From NCBI RefSeq assembly GCF_005144585.1, contig NZ_SSMQ01000051.1, positions 27,578 to 91,577 of the forward strand: DNA of 64,000 bases. The letters are read 5' to 3'. The notes beneath the pieces were generated by a model. The model had not been told where the DNA came from and made no database searches. It was given only the letters and a program-made list of their open reading frames with translations. Made by a program: the position numbers and the translations under genes. Within the stretch, counting starts at the first letter, position 1; every line of letters begins with the position of its first letter. This DNA is from Polyangium fumosum (lineage in GTDB: Bacteria > Myxococcota_A > Polyangia > Polyangiales > Polyangiaceae). Shown one piece after another: positions 49,579 through 58,872 of this stretch.

Positions 49579-50451
49579 ATGCGCCACGCCCTGCTCCTCG
49601 CGCCTCTCCTCGCCGCCGCCTGCAGCGCCGCGCCGTCCTCCACCGGCCCCACGACGGTCGCCGATCCCGGCTCCGTGCTCGTCGTCGTCGACCCGCCGCC
49701 CGCGGCCACGACGTCCGTCGAAGTCGCGGCGCCGGCGCCTTCCGCGCGCGGGGATCTCGAGTGGGCCATCTTCGGCGACACGCCCACCGTCGCGTGGGCG
49801 CCCGACGGCGTGCGCCTCGCCATCGCGAACCAGGTGAACTACCTCGGCGCGCCCGCGGCGGGCCAGGCCGGCATCGACGTCGTGCACGTGGAGACCGGCA
49901 AACGCACGCGTGTGCACGAGGGCCCTGGCTACCACCCCGTGTGGCTCGGCGACGATCGAATGGCCTTCGGCTGCTCGACCTACGAGTGCGACGACGCGGG
50001 GCAGGGCATCTACCTGCTCGACCTGGGAAAACGCGCGCGCCGGGCGCTCGTGCACGGCGCCTACCACACGCGCGCCGGCAAGGACGGCGGCGTGATCTTC
50101 TTCTCGGGCTTCCCCGAATACGAGGGCTGGATGAGCTGGGATCTGCGCAGCGCGAAGCCGAAGCGCATCAGCGGCCCCGAGGACGCGTGGCAAGCGCCGG
50201 CCGCGCAGCTCGCCGATCAGTGCCCCTCCAAGGTCGGCGAGCGACGCGTCGAGCAGCGCGACGATCAGGTCTTCGTGGTCGACGCCGCGACCCGCCACGC
50301 CATCGTCACCACGCCGCCCTGGTACCTCGCCTGGCCCGGGAACCGTGGCGCCATCCAGCCCTGTTTGTCCCCGGACGGCAGGTTCGTCGTGTACTTTTCC
50401 CAGCGCGGCGGCGCGAGCTTCGTCGGCGTGCGCCAGTTCGACGCTCCTTGA
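49579..50451 (+). CDS. Lipoprotein with TolB/WD40-like beta-propeller repeats
   Basis: 290 residues. The signal peptide MRHALLLAPLLAAAC ends in a lipobox. After a Pro/Ala linker there are PD40/TolB-like blades: TPTVAWAPDGVRLAIANQ, GPGYHPVWLGDDRMAFGC, and IQPCLSPDGRFVVYFSQRGG, predicting a propeller of five or six blades in the periplasm. Such proteins mostly bind partners. The ATG at 49579 lies 32 bp after the previous stop; the stop codon overlaps the TTG start of the next gene. Function unknown. Confidence 0.8.
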   Translation: MRHALLLAPLLAAACSAAPSSTGPTTVADPGSVLVVVDPPPAATTSVEVAAPAPSARGDLEWAIFGDTPTVAWAPDGVRLAIANQVNYLGAPAAGQAGIDVVHVETGKRTRVHEGPGYHPVWLGDDRMAFGCSTYECDDAGQGIYLLDLGKRARRALVHGAYHTRAGKDGGVIFFSGFPEYEGWMSWDLRSAKPKRISGPEDAWQAPAAQLADQCPSKVGERRVEQRDDQVFVVDAATRHAIVTTPPWYLAWPGNRGAIQPCLSPDGRFVVYFSQRGGASFVGVRQFDAP

Positions 50452-51962
50452 GAAGATCCGCCGCCCGAAGAGCGGCCGCGTTCGTCCTCCTCGTCCTCCT
50501 GCCGCTCGCGACCTCGCCGTTCACGGTCGACCTTCGCCCGCAGAAGACGCTCGTGCTCGCGCTCGCGCTCCCGCTCTGCGCGTGGAGCGCGCCCTCGCTC
50601 GTCGCGGCGCTTGCGCTCGCGGCCGGCCTCGTCGCGTGGCTCGTTTGGCCTGCCGCGCCCTGGGAGATCCTCGCCGTCGCGGCCGCCCCGGCCGTGTTCG
50701 CCGCGCTCGCAGAGCTCGTCGCCGAGGACCGGGCCTTCGTCTTGCGCCTCGCGCGCCGCGCCGTCCTCGCCGCGAGCGGCCTCGCCCTCGCGGGCGTGAT
50801 CGGCCTCGTCCCGTTCGAGACCGGCGCGTTCCGCCTGCCGTACCCGGTGCTCGTCGGCACGTTCGGCAACCCGAACCATCTCGCGGCCTTCCTGTTGCTC
50901 GTGCTCCCGCTCTGCGCCGCCGATCGCGCCGCCGCCACGCGCCGCGCCGACCGGATCGAAGGGGCGATCGCGCTGATCCTTGGGGCCACAACGATCCTCC
51001 TCTGCCGCTCGCACCTCGCGGTCCTCGCGCTCGCCGCCGAAGTGCTCGTCCTCGTCCCACGCGCCGCGCTCGCCGCGCCCCTCGCGGGCCTCGCGCTCGT
51101 CCCGCTCGCGTTCACCTCGGAGGGGTTCGTCCGCGCCTTCGAGGGCCGTCTCTACCTGCTCGTCGTCCACGCGCGTGGTCTGTGGGGGAAGACCTTGCTC
51201 CTCGGCGTCGGCCCCGACGCGATCGCCCCCCGTTTCCTCGACTGGCAAGCCGAGCACCTCGCCGCGCACCCCGACGCCGCGCCGTTCTGGACCTTCCCGG
51301 AGCACCCACACGACGACGTCGCCGCGCTCGTCCTCGCCTTTGGCCTTCTCCCCGCGGCGCTCGCGCTGCTCTTCGCGCGAAAGCGCCTCCGCCTCGCGCC
51401 CGCCTTGCCCCGCGCCGAGCTTCGCGCCGCGTGGATCACCTTCGCCCTGCTCGCGCTCGGCGCCGGCCTCTCGGCCTCGCCGGCGACCTGGATCGCGGCG
51501 CTGCTCGTGCTCGCGTGCACCCTCCGTGCGCGCGTCCCGGCATCCGCGTCCTTCGCCCTCGCACGCGCGGGCCTCGCGTGCGCGCTCGCCTGGGCCCTCG
51601 TGGCCTTCGCGCAGGTTCTCTCGGCCCACCACCACCGCGAGGCGCTCCGCGCGGCGACGACCTCACGCGACACGCACGCCGCGCTCCACCACACGCGCGC
51701 CGCGCGGGTCTTCCCGTTCGATCGCGGCCGGCTCCTTCACCTCGAAGGCCGCCTCCTCCTCGAAGCCGGCCGTCCGCACGAAGCCGCCGCCGCGCTCCAC
51801 GAGGCCGCGCGCCTGCTCCCGCACCCGATCGTCTGGAAAGCCCTCGCCGCCGCCGAGCGCGCCGCAGGTAGGCCCGAGGCGGCCGTCGCCGCCGCACGCG
51901 CGTGGCTCCGTTACCGCCCGGGGGATCCCGAGGCGAAGGCGTTCCTCGTTCAGGGGCGCTGA
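50448..51962 (+). CDS. O-antigen ligase-like membrane protein with C-terminal TPR
   Basis: 504 residues with a TTG start that overlaps the preceding TGA (TTGA); no ATG or GTG is available in frame before the first helix, so TTG is the only sensible start. Ten or more hydrophobic helices fill residues 10-420, with the WaaL/Wzy-type periplasmic-loop region GTFGNPNHLAAFLLLVLPL (the Asn-His preceding a long helix is typical of O-antigen ligase/polymerase-like proteins) and LLGVGPDAIAPRFLDWQAEHL. The last 90 residues are TPR-like helices (RLLHLEGRLLLEAGRPHEAAAALHEA). Role probably in transferring a glycan to a surface acceptor; substrate unknown. The 3' side meets the second hairpin element. Confidence 0.82.
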   Translation: MRRSAARRAAAFVLLVLLPLATSPFTVDLRPQKTLVLALALPLCAWSAPSLVAALALAAGLVAWLVWPAAPWEILAVAAAPAVFAALAELVAEDRAFVLRLARRAVLAASGLALAGVIGLVPFETGAFRLPYPVLVGTFGNPNHLAAFLLLVLPLCAADRAAATRRADRIEGAIALILGATTILLCRSHLAVLALAAEVLVLVPRAALAAPLAGLALVPLAFTSEGFVRAFEGRLYLLVVHARGLWGKTLLLGVGPDAIAPRFLDWQAEHLAAHPDAAPFWTFPEHPHDDVAALVLAFGLLPAALALLFARKRLRLAPALPRAELRAAWITFALLALGAGLSASPATWIAALLVLACTLRARVPASASFALARAGLACALAWALVAFAQVLSAHHHREALRAATTSRDTHAALHHTRAARVFPFDRGRLLHLEGRLLLEAGRPHEAAAALHEAARLLPHPIVWKALAAAERAAGRPEAAVAAARAWLRYRPGDPEAKAFLVQGR

Positions 51963-51984
51963 GGTTTCCTCGCAGGGCGTCGCG

Positions 51985-52314
51985 CCGGGGCGCTGCCCCG
52001 GACCCCGCGGGGGCTGTTCGCCCCTCGACCCGAACCAGGCACGGCCTGGACCGGGGGTGGAAGAACTGCGCGGTGCGCAGTTCTTCCAACGGGCCGGTGG
52101 CAAGAGCATGGAGGTGCATGTCGAGCTGGCGACGGGGCGTTGCCCGTCGAGCCGTCAGCGCTGCGGCCTTGGTTGGCAGGGTCGTGGACAGTCTTGAACC
52201 TGGCTGTTCGATGAACTGCGCATCGCGCAGTTCATCGACCCCGCGTCCAGCGCTTGCGCTGGTCCGGGTCCAGGGGTGGACAACCCCTGGTCGGGGCCCG
52301 GGGTGAAACCCCGG
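51985..52314. repeat. 330-bp multi-hairpin dispersed element, copy 2
   Basis: The same ordered hairpins as copy 1 and the same total length. The 14-bp stem TGGAAGAACTGCGC is at 52058-52088 with loop GGT instead of TCC; the stem TCGATGAACTGCGC is at 52208-52238 with the same ATC loop; CCAGGGGT/ACCCCTGG is at 52270-52290 and CCGGGGT/ACCCCGG at 52298-52314. The outer parts are nearly identical to copy 1, while the central 80-100 bases differ strongly, yet both centres contain their own inverted repeats (here CGACGGG...CCCGTCG). It fills the 367-bp gap between the convergent O-antigen-ligase-like and di-haem peroxidase genes. Confidence 0.92.
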
Positions 52315-52329
52315 CTCCGCGCCTTCAAG

Positions 52330-53667
52330 CTACATCTTGGAACCGAACGACGTATCGACGAGCAGCGCCTCGGGGATCGGATCTCCCGTCAGCGTCTCCA
52401 GGAAGGCGACGATGTCGTCGATCTCCTGCGGCGTCAGGTTCAGCGGCACCATCAGGGGATCCTTCGTGCCGGCGAAGTCCTTGTCGGCGCCGCCCACGTT
52501 GTAGAACTCGACCACCTCGCGCAGCGTCGCGAGGTGCCCCGTGTGCATGAAGGGCCCCGTCTTCGCGACCGAGCGCAGGCCCTTCGTGCGGAACGCGCCG
52601 GTGAGCTTCTCGTCTTTCGTCACGCCCTTGCTGCGGTCGATGCTCGGGTCGTCGTTGTAGATGCCCTTCGTGCTGAAGTCCCAGCCGAAGTAGACGTCGA
52701 GCGCCTGGAAACGCCCCGGATCACCGCCCATGTCCGGCGGCAGCACGTGCTCGCCGATCTGCGGCACGCCCGTCACGTGGAAGTCGTTGTCGCTGAACGT
52801 CGGGCCCGTGTGGCATGCGACGCAGGCCGCCTTCCCCACGAAGAGCCCGAGCCCGCGCTTCGCGCTCTCGCTGATGGCCGACACGTCGCCGGCCACGTAC
52901 CGATCGAAGGGCGCGTTGCCGCTCTGGAGCAGCCGCAGGTAGGCCGCGAGGGCCTTGCCGAAGTTCGCGTAGCCGCGGTTGATCACGGCGCGATCCTCCT
53001 CCGGCATGCCCTTCCACACGTCGGGCGCGACGGTCGGCGACGCGATCATCGGGAAACGCGCGGCGTCTGGGTGCATCGGATCGAGCGCGGGGTCGAGGTC
53101 CGGCTCGAAGAGATCGTTGTACGCCGCGCGGTAGTCCGCCTGCTGGTAGAGGAAGTGCACGATGCCCGAGCGGTCCGTGCCCATGACGAACTCGGCGGGC
53201 ACGAGGCACTTGCCCCAGAGGTTGTCGTTGTAGCCGACCCAGCCGAACCAGTCCGTGTATGTCGCGACGTTCACCAGCGTCGGCGCGTTGCGGATGAACC
53301 AGTCGATCGCGATCGACGTGTTCGCCGGCTTCGAACGCGTGTCGACGAACCAGTCCGTCTTGATGTGGCAGCTCTCGCAGGAGACCTTGCCCGTCTCGCC
53401 CACGTTCCCGAGATCGTTCGCGACCTTGATCGGCCCGGCGTACCCCTTCTCGTAGAAGAGCCGCTGCCCGAGCTCGGCCGCCTTGGGGTTGTCGGCGAAC
53501 GCGTTCGTCGTGTCCGCCTCGAGCGGCGGGAGCGGCGAGAGTTTTTCGATCTCGGCCCACTCCTCCGGCAGGAAATGCCCGTCCACGAGCTCGCCGCTCT
53601 CATCGCCGCAGCCCCCGAGGGCCGCCGCCGAAACCACGCACAACCACAGCCACCTTCGCGCTCGCAT
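52330..53667 (-). CDS. Di-haem cytochrome c peroxidase (CcpA/MauG family) lipoprotein
   Basis: 445 residues. Signal peptide MRARRWLWLCVVSAAALGGC with lipobox. Two haem motifs: CESCH near residue 96 and CVACH near 279, with the peroxidase-type fingerprint GQRLFYEKGYAGP at the front and TKGLRSVAKTGPFMHTGHLATLREVVEFYNVGG at the rear. Enzymes of this family reduce hydrogen peroxide in the periplasm using cytochrome or cupredoxin electrons, or oxidise protein partners (MauG type). The ATG at 53665-53667 has AGGAGG 7 nt upstream. It is downstream of the ABC exporter gene on the same strand (119 bp between). Haem number is clear; the substrate is inferred. Confidence 0.92.
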   Translation of the reverse strand: MRARRWLWLCVVSAAALGGCGDESGELVDGHFLPEEWAEIEKLSPLPPLEADTTNAFADNPKAAELGQRLFYEKGYAGPIKVANDLGNVGETGKVSCESCHIKTDWFVDTRSKPANTSIAIDWFIRNAPTLVNVATYTDWFGWVGYNDNLWGKCLVPAEFVMGTDRSGIVHFLYQQADYRAAYNDLFEPDLDPALDPMHPDAARFPMIASPTVAPDVWKGMPEEDRAVINRGYANFGKALAAYLRLLQSGNAPFDRYVAGDVSAISESAKRGLGLFVGKAACVACHTGPTFSDNDFHVTGVPQIGEHVLPPDMGGDPGRFQALDVYFGWDFSTKGIYNDDPSIDRSKGVTKDEKLTGAFRTKGLRSVAKTGPFMHTGHLATLREVVEFYNVGGADKDFAGTKDPLMVPLNLTPQEIDDIVAFLETLTGDPIPEALLVDTSFGSKM

Positions 53668-53786
53668 GGGAAAACCTCCTCGCACGCGCTCCGCGCGCTC
53701 CCCCCTCGTGCTCGCGCATCGTAACGAACGCGCGCAGGCAGCGATAGCCGGTTCGTCGCGCGAGCGCCGTGGTTTGGCGAGGTTCC

Positions 53787-55601
53787 CTAACGGTACCCTT
53801 CGGCCTGCAGCGTGAACATCCGCGCGTACCGTCCGTCCTGCGCGACGAGCTCGGCGTGGGTTCCTTCTTCGATCACGCGGCCGCCGTCGATCACGAGGAT
53901 CCGATCCGCCATGCGCACCGTCGGGAACCGGTGCGACACGACGAACGTCGTGCGGCCCTCGGCGAGCTTGCGGAACCGCTCGAAGACCGCGTGCTCCGCC
54001 TCTGCGTCGAGCGCGGCCGTGGGCTCGTCGAGCACGAGCACGTCGGCCTCCTCCCGCATGAACGCCCGCGCGAGCGCCACCTTTTGCCATTGCCCGCCGC
54101 TGAGCTCCGTCCCGTCCTTGAACCACCGGCCGAGCTGCGTATCGAGACCACCCGACAACGTCGCGAGCACCTCTTCGGCGCCGCCGCGCGTGATCGCCCG
54201 CGAGAGCCGATCCGCGTCGCCCATGTGCGGCGTGCTCCCGAAGCCGACGTTCTCCCGCGCCGTGAGCTGATAGCGGTTGTAGTCCTGGAACACGACGCCG
54301 ATGCGGCGCCGGAGCGCGTCGAGATCCCAATCGACGAGGTCTTTCCCGTCGAGCAGGATGCGCCCCTCCGTGGGCGTGTAGAGCCGCGTGAGCAGCTTGA
54401 TCAGCGTCGTCTTGCCCGCGCCGTTGTGCCCCACGAGCGCCACGCTCTGCCCGCGCGGCACGAACAGATCGAGCTTCGACAGCGCGAGCTTCTCCTGCCC
54501 CGGATACCGGAAGCTCACGCCCTCGAAGCGGATGCCCTGCTCGCGCCCTGCCTCTGAAGGGAGCGCGAGCTGCGGCGCGCTCGACCCGTCGTTCGTGGGG
54601 ATCGCGAGGTACGAGAACAGGTTCGACATGTACAGGTTGTGCTCGTACATGCCGCCGAGCGACGACAGGATCGACTGGAAGGCCTGCTGGCCCTGGCGGA
54701 ACGAGACGCCGTAGAGCACGAGGTCGCCGAGCGTGAGATCACCGCTCGCCGCGCCGAGCGCCATCGACGCGTAGCAGGCGTAAAACGCGCCCGTGCCGAG
54801 CAAGGACAGGCCCCAGCCGAGGCTCGCGCGTTGCACCGCGAGCGTCCGATCCTCGCGGTAGAACTTCTCCCCGAGCGTGCGGTACCGATCGAGCAGGAGC
54901 GGGCCGATGCCGAAGAGTTTTACCTCCTTGGCGTGTGCGTCGTTCGCGAGGACGTACTCCAGGTAGTTGAGCTTCCGCGCCTCGGGCGAGCGCCAGTTGC
55001 GCAGCCGGAACGCGAGGTTGCCGAGCTTCACCTCCGCGATCGCCCCGGGCAGCGACGCGAGCGCGAGCGCGAGCACCGCGAACCCGCTCCAGCGGAAGAG
55101 CAGCGCTCCATATCCTGCGAGCGTCACCAGGCTCTGCACGATCCCGAATGTCTCGGTCACCATCGCGAGCGGCCTCGACGAAGCCTCGCGCCGCGCGCGC
55201 GTGAGCTGATCGTAGACGGACGGCTCCTCGAAGTGCCGGAGCTCCAGCGAGAGCGCCTTTTCGAGGATCTCCCCGTTGATGTCGAGCCCGAGCCGCGCCC
55301 CGATGAGCGAGCGCAGGAGTCCCATTCCGCGCTGCACGAGCGCGAGCGCCGCCACGAGCGCGAGCTCCACAAGCACCCAGCGCAGCGTCGCCTCGCGGGA
55401 ATGCGCGGCCACCGCGTCCACGATCGCCTTGCCCACGTACGCCACGCCGAGCGGGAGCACCGCGGCAGCCAGGGTGAGCGCGAAGAGCGTGATCGTCGCG
55501 AGCTTGGCCGACCGGAACAGGAGCAGGAGCGTGCGTGGCGTATGCTCGAAGCTCCCGCGCAGGCGGGCGAGGAGGTTCGGCTTGGGATTCGGCTCGGACA
55601 T
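53787..55601 (-). CDS. ABC transporter, fused membrane and ATPase domains (exporter half-transporter)
   Basis: 604 residues. An N-terminal six-helix permease domain (about 30-330) and a C-terminal ATPase domain: Walker A GHNGAGKTTL near 387, Q-loop in VFQDYNRYQL, signature LSGGQ near 496, Walker B VLVLDEP near 520 and H-loop in VVSHRF. The fused TMD-NBD layout is that of MsbA/LapB-like exporters working as homodimers or with a partner half. No cargo is suggested by neighbours (a di-haem peroxidase downstream, a Cys-rich lipoprotein divergent). The ATG at 55599-55601 was preferred because the upstream frame is Arg-rich and lacks helices. Confidence 0.93.
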   Translation of the reverse strand: MSEPNPKPNLLARLRGSFEHTPRTLLLLFRSAKLATITLFALTLAAAVLPLGVAYVGKAIVDAVAAHSREATLRWVLVELALVAALALVQRGMGLLRSLIGARLGLDINGEILEKALSLELRHFEEPSVYDQLTRARREASSRPLAMVTETFGIVQSLVTLAGYGALLFRWSGFAVLALALASLPGAIAEVKLGNLAFRLRNWRSPEARKLNYLEYVLANDAHAKEVKLFGIGPLLLDRYRTLGEKFYREDRTLAVQRASLGWGLSLLGTGAFYACYASMALGAASGDLTLGDLVLYGVSFRQGQQAFQSILSSLGGMYEHNLYMSNLFSYLAIPTNDGSSAPQLALPSEAGREQGIRFEGVSFRYPGQEKLALSKLDLFVPRGQSVALVGHNGAGKTTLIKLLTRLYTPTEGRILLDGKDLVDWDLDALRRRIGVVFQDYNRYQLTARENVGFGSTPHMGDADRLSRAITRGGAEEVLATLSGGLDTQLGRWFKDGTELSGGQWQKVALARAFMREEADVLVLDEPTAALDAEAEHAVFERFRKLAEGRTTFVVSHRFPTVRMADRILVIDGGRVIEEGTHAELVAQDGRYARMFTLQAEGYR

Positions 55602-55804
55602 CGCCGTCCCATTCTTGCGCGGCCCTCGCCAAACCGCCCGTGCGGTTCCTGGCGTCCACCATCGGGAGCGAGAACGAGCACATCCCGGCTGTTGACGTCT
55701 GGGGCCCGCCATGGTCATGCTGGCGACCAGCGCTGGGATCGTTCGCTCGGCCCCCGCGCCCCTTGCTTACTTTTCCGACACGCGACGACGCCGAGGCGAA
55801 AACG

Positions 55805-57448
55805 ATGGGTGGACGCTGGCACAGGTTGGGGGTCGCCCTCGTGGCGGTGGTGTACGCGTCGGCTTGCGCGATGGGCGTGGTCGACGAGAGCTCGGGCGGC
55901 AGCGAGAGCAGCGGCTCCGGCGGCTCCGGCGGCGTCTCGGCGGGCGGCTTCGGCGGCTCCGGCGGCGTGACCGGCGACGGCGGCGCGGGCGCCATGGGCG
56001 GCGCGGGCGGCGGCGTCTCGGCGGGCGGCGCGGGCGGCGCGAGCAGCTCGAGCAGCTCGGGCACCGGCGGCAATCCGAACTGCGGCAATGGCGTGATCGA
56101 TCCGGGCGAGCAATGCGACGGCGCCGATTTCGCCGGCAAGACGTGCGCGAGCATCGGCCTCGGATCGGGTGATCTCCTGTGCAACCCGTTCTGCGGCATC
56201 GTCGCGAGCGGCTGCGTCCCCAAGGAGGCCTGCAACGATTTCAAGGACAACGATCAGGACGGCCTCCTCGATTGCGCCGACGACACGTGTTTCATGGACG
56301 CCGCGTGCCTCGACTCGTGCTTCGCGCCCAAATCGCTCTCCGTCCCCGGCTGGTTCAACGGCGACTCCTCGGGCCGCCCGAACCTCCAGGCCGCCTCGTG
56401 CTCGACCGCGAGCGGCCCCGAGGTCATCTTCGAGGTCCTGATCCCGCAGAGCGGCATGTTCGTGGCCACGGTGAATAGCTGGGACGCTGATTTCAGCGTC
56501 TCGCTCCGCACCACCTGTAGCGATCCCGCGAGCGAGCTCGCTTGCAACGACGACCCGAACCCCGATGGCGGCAAGACCGACAAGGTCACGCTCGAGGTCG
56601 TCCAGGGCCAGAAGCTCTATGTCGTCGTCGACGGCACCGCGGGCAGCCCTGGCTCCTTCGATCTCAACGTGGATATCCCTCCGCCCGAGTTCTTCTGCTC
56701 GGATTTCTGGGACGACGATCAGGACGGCTACGTCGATTGCGACGACACCACGCAGTGCCAGGAGACGTTCGAATGCGAGCCGGGCGCCGGTTTGCTCGGC
56801 ACGCCCTGCATCGTCCCCTCCGATTGCGCGGCGAACGCGAAGGATCCCGCCTGCCTCCAGGACTGGCTCGGGTTTCCCGATGGATATTGCACCGAGTGGT
56901 GTGATCTCGCCGCGCAGGACTGCCCGGGCGACGGCCATTGCGCCGACCTCGGCTTCGGCAGCGTGCACGGCATCTGCCTCGACGGCTGCACGACCGACGC
57001 GGATTGCCGCAGCGGGTATGCGTGCGTCGACGAGGGATACCCGACGAAGGTCTGCCGGCAGGGGCCCGAGCTCGCGTGCACGAACTTCCAGGACGACGAC
57101 AACAACGAGCTCAGCGATTGCGAGGACCCGAGCTGCCAGGCCACGCCGGCCTGCAAGCCCGGCTCGAAGGCCGCCGGCCAGCCCTGCACGAAATCGAACG
57201 AGTGTTACGCCGGGCAAAACGATCCCATCTGCCTCCACCAGGACTGGTTCGGAGCGCCCGGCGGCTACTGCTCCGAGTACTGCCACTTCATGGACGATTG
57301 CGCGCCCGGCTCGATCTGCACGAGCTGGTTCTTCTTCCCGAGCGGCGCCGGCACCTGCATGCGCACCTGCCAGACCGACGCCCAGTGCCGCCCGGGGTAC
57401 ACCTGCCTGGATAGCGGCCTCAACGAGAAGTTTTGTGTAGCTTTTTGA
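55805..57448 (+). CDS. Cys-rich surface lipoprotein with Myxococcus-type repeats
   Basis: 547 residues. Signal peptide with lipobox YASAC near residue 21, then a Gly-Gly-Ser-rich linker (about 25-90). The body is made of Cys-rich modules: a CGNGVIDPGEQCDG motif (about 92-105), characteristic of the DUF4215/Myxococcus Cys-rich repeat, several DNDQDGLLDCADD-type segments that look like Ca-binding DxDxDG loops, and repeated blocks such as CTTDADCRSGYACVDEG and CQTDAQCRPGYTCLDSG. It is expected to be disulfide-rich and exposed outside, binding calcium or other cells; a ligand is unknown. The gene is followed 14 bp later by another secreted protein gene, so the two probably form an operon. Confidence 0.85.
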   Translation: MGGRWHRLGVALVAVVYASACAMGVVDESSGGSESSGSGGSGGVSAGGFGGSGGVTGDGGAGAMGGAGGGVSAGGAGGASSSSSSGTGGNPNCGNGVIDPGEQCDGADFAGKTCASIGLGSGDLLCNPFCGIVASGCVPKEACNDFKDNDQDGLLDCADDTCFMDAACLDSCFAPKSLSVPGWFNGDSSGRPNLQAASCSTASGPEVIFEVLIPQSGMFVATVNSWDADFSVSLRTTCSDPASELACNDDPNPDGGKTDKVTLEVVQGQKLYVVVDGTAGSPGSFDLNVDIPPPEFFCSDFWDDDQDGYVDCDDTTQCQETFECEPGAGLLGTPCIVPSDCAANAKDPACLQDWLGFPDGYCTEWCDLAAQDCPGDGHCADLGFGSVHGICLDGCTTDADCRSGYACVDEGYPTKVCRQGPELACTNFQDDDNNELSDCEDPSCQATPACKPGSKAAGQPCTKSNECYAGQNDPICLHQDWFGAPGGYCSEYCHFMDDCAPGSICTSWFFFPSGAGTCMRTCQTDAQCRPGYTCLDSGLNEKFCVAF

Positions 57449-57462
57449 CTTAGGAGCTCGTC

Positions 57463-58800
57463 ATGCGCGAACGAATGCGTCTCTTCGATACGGCCCCTCG
57501 GCGTGTCGCCCTCGCGGCGCTCGCCGTCGCGCTCCTCGCGCCCCTCGCGCCCGCCGCGTGCGCGGCGAACGGCGGCGGCACGGGGTTCGACGGGGATGGC
57601 GGCAACACGGGCCAGGGCGGCGCGGGCCAGGGTGGCACGGGCATGGGCGGCGACGATCTCGGGTTCGACGCCGGAAACCAGGGCGGCGCGGGCGGCGAGG
57701 GCGGCATCATCAACTGCGATCCCAAGGGCACGGAGGACGACGTCGACGGCGACGGCTTCACCGAGGCCGAGGGCGATTGCAACGATTGCGACAAGCACAG
57801 AAACCCGAACGCCGTCGAGGTGCCCACCGAGCCCGGGAAGGAGGCGTTCGACGAGAACTGCGACGGCACCATCGACGAGGTGGTCGTCTCCCTCTGCGAC
57901 GACACGCTCGCGCTCGACAGCATGGATCCCCTCGACGGCGTCCGCGCCGTCGATCTCTGCAAGGTCTCCCAGGGCTTCGGCGATTGGGGGGTGGTCTCGG
58001 CGCAATGGACCATGGCGGACGGCTCGCCGCCCCCGCTCGGGGACGAGGTGAACTTCCATCTCGGCCACGGCCTGCTCAGCGGGTTCGGCCCGAACATCCC
58101 GACGCGCAAGGGCCAACGCTTTCTCGCGCTCTCCAGCGGCACCGCCCGCCAGCCCACGGATCCCAGTTATCAATCGGTCGGCGGCTTCCACAAGGGCTAC
58201 ATGGGCAACCACCCGCAGGGCTTCCCCAAGGAGTCGCCCGCGTGCCCCAACACGAGCACGGGCGAGCCGCACGACGTCGCCGGGCTCGAGGCCGTGATCC
58301 GCGTGCCCTCGAACGCCTATGGATTCTCGTTCGACTTCAACTTCTACACCTACGAGTGGCCGAACTACATCTGCAGCGAATTCAACGATTTTTTCGTCGC
58401 GCTGCTCACGCCGATCCCGCCCGGGCAGAGCGACGGCAACGTCTCCTTCGATAGCCTGGGCAACCCCGTCAGCGTCAACAACTCGCTCCTCGAGGTCTGC
58501 GGTTGTCCGGGAAACCCGCCCAACCCCTGCCTCGCGGGCGACAAGACCTTCCAGTGCAGCCTCGGCAACGTCGACCTCATCGGGACCGGGTTCGGTTTTG
58601 ACGGTGACGACGGAATGGACCACGCCTCGACCGGCTGGCTGAAGACGCAGGCCCCCGTCAAGCCCGGCGATCAGATCACCCTCCGGTTCGCCGTCTACGA
58701 CTCGGGCGACGGTGGCCTCGACACGACGACCCTCATCGACAACTGGCAGTGGATCGCCAAGCCCGGCACGACCGTCGGGACGGCGCCCATCCCCAAGTAA
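57463..58800 (+). CDS. Secreted protein with MopE-like metal-binding and choice-of-anchor-L-like domains
   Basis: 445 residues. Signal peptide ends near ALLAPLAPAAC (lipobox-like). After a Gly-rich linker, residues 90-145 contain DVDGDGFTEAEGDCNDCDKHRN and ENCDGTIDE, matching the putative metal-binding MopE motif. The remaining 300 residues fit the choice-of-anchor-L family (SNAYGFSFDFNFYTYEWPNY, SEFNDFFVALL, SFDSLGNPVSVNN), common in bacterial surface proteins. It lies in tandem with the Cys-rich lipoprotein, and a Ser/Thr kinase gene follows 72 bp after it. Confidence 0.85.
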   Translation: MRERMRLFDTAPRRVALAALAVALLAPLAPAACAANGGGTGFDGDGGNTGQGGAGQGGTGMGGDDLGFDAGNQGGAGGEGGIINCDPKGTEDDVDGDGFTEAEGDCNDCDKHRNPNAVEVPTEPGKEAFDENCDGTIDEVVVSLCDDTLALDSMDPLDGVRAVDLCKVSQGFGDWGVVSAQWTMADGSPPPLGDEVNFHLGHGLLSGFGPNIPTRKGQRFLALSSGTARQPTDPSYQSVGGFHKGYMGNHPQGFPKESPACPNTSTGEPHDVAGLEAVIRVPSNAYGFSFDFNFYTYEWPNYICSEFNDFFVALLTPIPPGQSDGNVSFDSLGNPVSVNNSLLEVCGCPGNPPNPCLAGDKTFQCSLGNVDLIGTGFGFDGDDGMDHASTGWLKTQAPVKPGDQITLRFAVYDSGDGGLDTTTLIDNWQWIAKPGTTVGTAPIPK

Positions 58801-58872
58801 ACAAAGGGACGAACCGGAGGCGCACGGTTGGGCCTCCCACGCGGCGGTCCTTCGCGCTACCATCCCCGGTTG

